DNA from: an uncultured Collinsella sp.
GTDB taxonomy: Bacteria > Actinomycetota > Coriobacteriia > Coriobacteriales > Coriobacteriaceae
DNA length: 16,256 bases
Assembly: GCA_937934355.1 (NCBI GenBank)
Contig: CALGZY010000061.1
Location: 1-16,256 of the forward strand
Reading direction: 5' to 3'
Shown here: positions 12,901 through 16,256 of the stretch, piece by piece
Position numbering within the stretch: the first letter of the stretch is position 1
Layout: each line of letters opens with the position of its first letter
Position numbers and translations under genes: made by a program
The notes under the pieces: generated by a model
The model's database searches: none
Told to the model about the DNA's origin: nothing
Seen by the model: only the letters and a program-made list of their open reading frames with translations

Positions 12901-15449
12901 CGACGAGAACGCTTGCGCAAGACGAGAGCAATGCCAAGCACTGCGGCAGCTGCAACCAGCAATCCCAAGACCAGCGTGAGGGTCGAGTCGCCAGCGCGAG
13001 GCAGCGAGCCGTCCTTCGGAGTCTTCTTAGCGGTCGTCGTGACGGTGGTCGTGGTGCTGCTCGACTGGTCGTTGCCACCCGTCTGGCTGCCGCCAGGCTG
13101 ATCGCCGCCACCCGGCTGCGAAGGATCGGTGGGTTCCGTCGGATCCGGAGTACCGGGATCAACCGGATTCTCCGAATTCTCCTTGCGCTGGATCCAGACC
13201 TGGCAACCATAGAACGGGTTGGCGGTACCAAGGCACAGACCCTGGTTGGTCACCGCAAAGGTGCGCAGACCATGGTTATACGGATCGTTAAAGCCATTGG
13301 TCGTCAGCGTCGTAAAGTTCACGCCGTCCTCGGTCACATACATATCAAAGCCGCGCTCGGCATCGCGCAGGTAACACATGCACGTAAGGACACTCTGCAA
13401 CTTCTTGAGGTTCTCCTCGCTCAGCAGCTTATCGAGCGCATCCTGAATATCGCTCGGCAGCTCGGTGCCATAGGCATCCTCGTACTGCTGCTTAAGGCTC
13501 TCATAGCTATCGAGCATGTCCTGATACTGGTCGGCAAAGGACTTGAAGTACGCGATCTCGCCATCGATCTTCTGGACATAAGCGGCGTCGTCCTCAAAGT
13601 CCTGGGACATCGTCGCGGCCTGATCGCAAAGACCGCCCGCGGCATCCTCCAGCGCATCGCTCAGATCGCCAAAGCCCTTAGCAACCTCGGTCTTCTCGTC
13701 ATCGACATCGACGGCCTTGTTTGAATCATCAACCTCAGCAGCTTCGTTCGAATCATCGACCTCGACGGCCTCGTTTGAATCATCGTCCGCAAGCGTGTTC
13801 ACGGGAACGATGGGGTCGTCAGGCGATTTCTTGTCGAGCAGGTGATCGAGCAGGTCCCTAAGGCGCTGAACCTGAGAGTCCCACTCCTCGGGCGTCATAT
13901 CGATAATGTCGCCATTGGAGAACTGGCCGATCGGCTCAAGCAGGCTCGCGGTATCAAAGGTACCGATATACAGCTTGCCGTCGAACTTCTGCATGCGCCA
14001 AATGTACTGGTTCTCGTTTCGGCCAAAGCCCGAAGTCAGGCCGGAAATACCGCCCTCGGGGAACATGTCGGTGCGATCGCCAACGACGAGCTCCATGTTC
14101 TCGTCCTTGTCCATGCGATAGATGTTAACCGACTGCTCAAGATTGGCATTCACAAACGAGCAGTCAACGCCACCCATGCTGCTCTTGCCGCCCTCTTCGG
14201 TGTTGGATTTGTTGAACAGGATGCGCTCGAGGGCAATCTCCTCGTCGTTGTATTCACCGATATAGAGGTAGTCGTTGTAGACGATGAGGTTGGCAGCGCC
14301 AGAACGGGTACGGGCAGGATCGATGCCAAAGCAGTACTTTGCACCGTCCGTCTTCTGATCGCCGACAATGGGAGTCCACGAATAGCTGCCGTCGGCATTC
14401 TTGTCGCCACGGACCATGGCAAACGACTGCATGGAATTATCATCGGGAGCGTTCTCGGGCGTACCGGTGCAGATGGTCGCATAGAGATGGCCATTGTACG
14501 AGACCATATCCCAAATGGCGCCGCCGTAGATGCTGTCCTGATAGCGAATCGCCGGATAGCCAAACAGCGTCTCCGAGTTGGCAATCTCGGTGAAGCTGTC
14601 CTGGCCCTTCGAGGGGTCAGACGACGTCAGGATTGTCGACACAAAATTACCGTTCGCGTCTTTACCCACATTACTGATGACGAGCTGGCCATCATGGACG
14701 CACATGCCGCGGATACCGGTAGAAATGCCCTGCTTGTAGGCAGCACCGTAATCCTGCATGCTCGAAAGGCCCTGATAGACAACTTTGTACTCATCCGTCT
14801 TAGGATCGATCTCGTATACAGCAGGCAGGCCGCCTTTGCCGTCATTGGTCCTGACGCTGCCGCAGAAATAGAGCTTACCCTTATAGCTCACGGCATTGCG
14901 GAACAAAGGAGCGACGCCGTTGAGCGATTCAGAGAGTAGCAGCTTGGTCTCACCGGTCTTGGTATTGATCTTGACCAAGATGCCGCCGCTGTCCTTGTCG
15001 GCCGTGCCGTCCTCCTTCTGCTGTCCATAGAAGAAGGTACCGTTAAACATGGCCTCCAGCGTCAGGCGCATGGTTTCGACATCAAAGGAATCGCCCAGCG
15101 TGCTGTTCATGAGCGTCAGCGTGTTGCCCATCGCCGCATAGCAGGTGCCCACATAAAGCCAGTCACCATAGCTCGCAGCCGCCCAAGTGTAGCTCTGGCC
15201 GCGATCGCCTTCGTTGTTGGCCGTATTACCATCGGCGCCCGGAACGGCAACGGCACCGTTACCCTAGTAGTCGACGATGCCATCCGGCTGCGACGTTCCT
15301 ACCGTAGGATGCGAGAGCTTCTCAAAGGAATACCCATTTCCCGCATTGTAGGTAACGGCACCCGATGCGTCTTCGGCGTGCGCCGGCAGCGGCGATACCA
15401 AGATAGCGGCAAGCGCTGCCACCAAGCCAAGTGTTCCCACTCGTCTCAT
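12897..15449 (-). pseudogene. large sortase-anchored beta-propeller-like surface protein, interrupted by an amber codon
   Basis: Read through, this is an 850-residue exported protein. A signal peptide (MRRVGTLGLVAALAAILVSP...AHAED) starts at ATG 15449 after GGGGAGG. Codon 62 is TAG (15266-15264), in frame with the rest; one base change (from TGG or CAG) explains it. Beyond the stop the frame is clean: repeated blade-like strands (YGDWLYVGT, YKGKLYFCGS, HDGQLVISN, YNGHLYATI, YNDYLYIGEY, FDGKLYIGT) at about 75-480 suggest a Kelch-like propeller. Then come an acidic 9-residue repeat (about 553-585), a coiled-coil-like helical region (585-690), a last strand module (about 700-755), a Pro/Gly/Thr linker, and LPRAGD (816-821), a variant LPxTG sorting signal followed by a membrane helix and RKRSRR. 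As read, only 61 residues would be made. Probably an adhesin or host-glycan-facing protein; unverified. No ribosome site supports restarting after the stop. Confidence 0.85.
13696..13790 (-). repeat. 27-bp in-frame tandem repeat in the surface-protein gene
   Basis: About 3.5 units of 27 bp, for example 13723-13749 and 13750-13776, encode the acidic 9-residue repeat DDSNEAxEV. The units differ at a few positions. Copy number change would lengthen or shorten the stalk between the propeller-like and helical regions without breaking the frame. Confidence 0.75.
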
Positions 15450-15532
15450 AAGGTTATAGCCTCCCCTGTCCTAAAGCCCAGTTTTAGCATTCTTCATTTC
15501 TGTCCACGGTTAATTGCAATCTGAGCACAGCA

Positions 15533-15561
15533 ATAATCAGTGTATAAATATACACCTGTAA
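15533..15561 (-). promoter_or_regulatory. promoter of the surface-protein gene with palindrome in the spacer
   Basis: On the minus strand: -35 TTACAG (15561-15556), 17-nt spacer, -10 GATTAT (15538-15533). The spacer is almost entirely the perfect inverted repeat GTGTATA-AA-TATACAC (15540-15555, plus-strand reading). Leader of about 75 nt to the start codon. Confidence 0.5.
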
Positions 15562-15721
15562 TTTTTTGGACGGGTTCATAGATGCTCGATTGGTAGCGAA
15601 TTCCGCGCAAACCGTCACCAAACTCCACTTTTGCCGCATCTAAAGGTTATTTTTGCGCAAATTTTTGGATGCCGATAGTCACAATGGGCAGGAGGCTGGT
15701 ACCCACCGGAGAGGGCAACGC

Positions 15722-16105
15722 CTACATTTTCATAACGTAATAGCCCGCACCCCTCACTGCCGTCTCGAGTGTGTCGCGATCAACCGGGCGCTTCGAGCGC
15801 ACGCGTGCCGTGTGGTCCGCGTACGTTACCGTAGCCCACACGCCATCAAGCGCATTGAGGGCATTCGTCACATTCCGGGCGCAGCCGTCGCAACTCATGC
15901 CGCCGATAAGGAGTTCCTCACGATAGGGGTAGTGGGACTCGTCGGTGTCTGCCACCACAACCTTTTTGGCCTTCTTGCCGCTCGCACCATCGCTGCAGCA
16001 ACTCTTCCCGTGTGTCGAAGCGGCAATGCGACGCAGTCCAAAAAACATGCCGACGGCAATGACGGTCAGCACGATGAGATTCGCAGGGTTGAGCAAGTCA
16101 CTCAT
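15722..16105 (-). CDS. membrane-anchored heavy-metal-associated (HMA) domain protein
   Basis: A 127-residue protein. One membrane helix at residues 8-24 (NLIVLTVIAVGMFFGLR), then a small Cys-containing linker (SCCSDG, C36-C37) with Lys-rich stretch, then an HMA ferredoxin-like fold from about 62 with metal-binding GGMSCDGC (C72, C75) and DTLETAVRGAGYYV at the end. The N-terminal part resembles FeoB-associated Cys-rich membrane proteins, so the layout looks like such a protein joined to a CopZ-like metal-binding domain. It likely binds Cu(I) or another soft metal at the membrane. Start ATG 16105 follows AAAGGGG; a 7-codon upstream extension is less well supported. A CsoR-like palindrome upstream fits metal-dependent control. 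Its partner transporter is not in the window and may lie beyond the right edge. Confidence 0.85.
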   Translation of the reverse strand: MSDLLNPANLIVLTVIAVGMFFGLRRIAASTHGKSCCSDGASGKKAKKVVVADTDESHYPYREELLIGGMSCDGCARNVTNALNALDGVWATVTYADHTARVRSKRPVDRDTLETAVRGAGYYVMKM

Positions 16106-16133
16106 GCGTTCCCCTTTCAGTAGCACTATCTAG

Positions 16134-16156
16134 ATACCCCCATGGGGTGTCCCCAT
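16134..16156 (-). promoter_or_regulatory. CsoR-like operator, overlapping palindromes upstream of the HMA gene
   Basis: ATACCCCCATGGGGTGT (16134-16150) has ACCCC-CAT-GGGGT symmetry like copper-sensing CsoR sites (TACCCnnnnGGGTA type). It overlaps a second perfect inverted repeat ATGGGG-TGT-CCCCAT (16142-16156). It lies 29 nt upstream of the HMA gene start, in the expected promoter region. A minus-strand TTGACC at 16186-16181 could be a -35, but no well-spaced -10 is clear. Confidence 0.5.
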
Positions 16157-16212
16157 CTTAACCCAAAATCATGTCCGTTCGGTCAATTAGTTTTCCTCTT
16201 CAAACTTTTTTG

Positions 16213-16240
16213 TTGACCATGGCTTACTTTCGTGTATAAG
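16213..16240 (+). promoter_or_regulatory. outward promoter at the right edge
   Basis: -35 TTGACC (16213-16218), 16-nt spacer, -10 TATAAG (16235-16240) on the plus strand, divergent from the HMA gene. The gene it drives begins beyond the window. Confidence 0.5.
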
Positions 16241-16256
16241 TTTTCCTAGGCTAACA
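16241..16256 (+). promoter_or_regulatory. possible DtxR/IdeR-type iron box, cut by the window edge
   Basis: TTTTCCTAGGCTAACA: its reverse complement TGTTAGCCTAGG matches the core of the actinobacterial iron box (GTTAGCCTAACC) at 10 of 12 positions. It directly follows the -10 of the outward promoter. The shorter AGTTTTCCT is repeated at 16189-16197 and 16239-16247, exactly 50 bp apart. Confidence 0.3.

Noticed and set aside
15660..15720. Riboswitch-like GC-rich segment (CTGGTACCCACCGGAGAGG) near the HMA gene end
   Set aside because: Superficially like known aptamer pieces, but pairing is poor and it lies after the HMA stop, with no matching full consensus on either strand.

Overview
The window looks like chromosomal DNA from a GC-rich anaerobic actinobacterium of the class Coriobacteriia, most likely Collinsella or a close relative. 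This is inferred from base composition, strong GGAGG-type ribosome-binding sites, a CGAAC-type SOS box, sortase-anchored surface protein style and the mix of genes. No rRNA or tRNA is present to prove it.

Left part (1-4717), all on the minus strand: a three-gene catabolic/transport locus made of a UTRA-type GntR regulator (frameshifted in this sequence), a YfcC-type transporter and, 9 nt downstream of it, an amidohydrolase that runs off the left edge. Behind it lie two HAD phosphatases, one beta-phosphoglucomutase-like and one Cof-type, separated by a strong terminator. The transporter promoter carries a perfect 10+10 bp palindrome just downstream of the predicted transcription start.

Middle-left (4718-8192), plus strand: a 606-nt non-coding stretch ending in an A/C-rich imperfectly repeated leader, then a compact three-gene cassette: an unrecognised 296-aa protein, a ClpP-like serine protease with a complete Ser-His-Asp triad, and a soluble VirD4/TraG-like ATPase without membrane segments. 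The last two overlap by 8 nt. No relaxase, integrase or secretion channel gene is visible around them. This is the best candidate in the window for something undescribed.

Centre (8261-10752), minus strand: glucose-6-phosphate isomerase with terminator and leader hairpin, and a short, degenerate relative of the N-terminal half of iron-containing alcohol dehydrogenases.

Right-centre (10903-12900), plus strand: an SOS-type mutagenesis operon. A textbook promoter abuts a LexA-like box, followed by a Y-family DNA polymerase and a YolD-like partner overlapping by 8 nt.

Right part (12897-16256), minus strand: a large sortase-anchored beta-propeller-like surface protein broken by one in-frame amber codon, and a small membrane-anchored heavy-metal-binding (HMA) protein with a CsoR-like palindrome upstream. 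A plus-strand promoter with a possible DtxR-type iron box points out of the right edge. Two genes in the window carry single disabling lesions (GntR frameshift, surface-protein stop), which are either real decay/variation or sequence errors.
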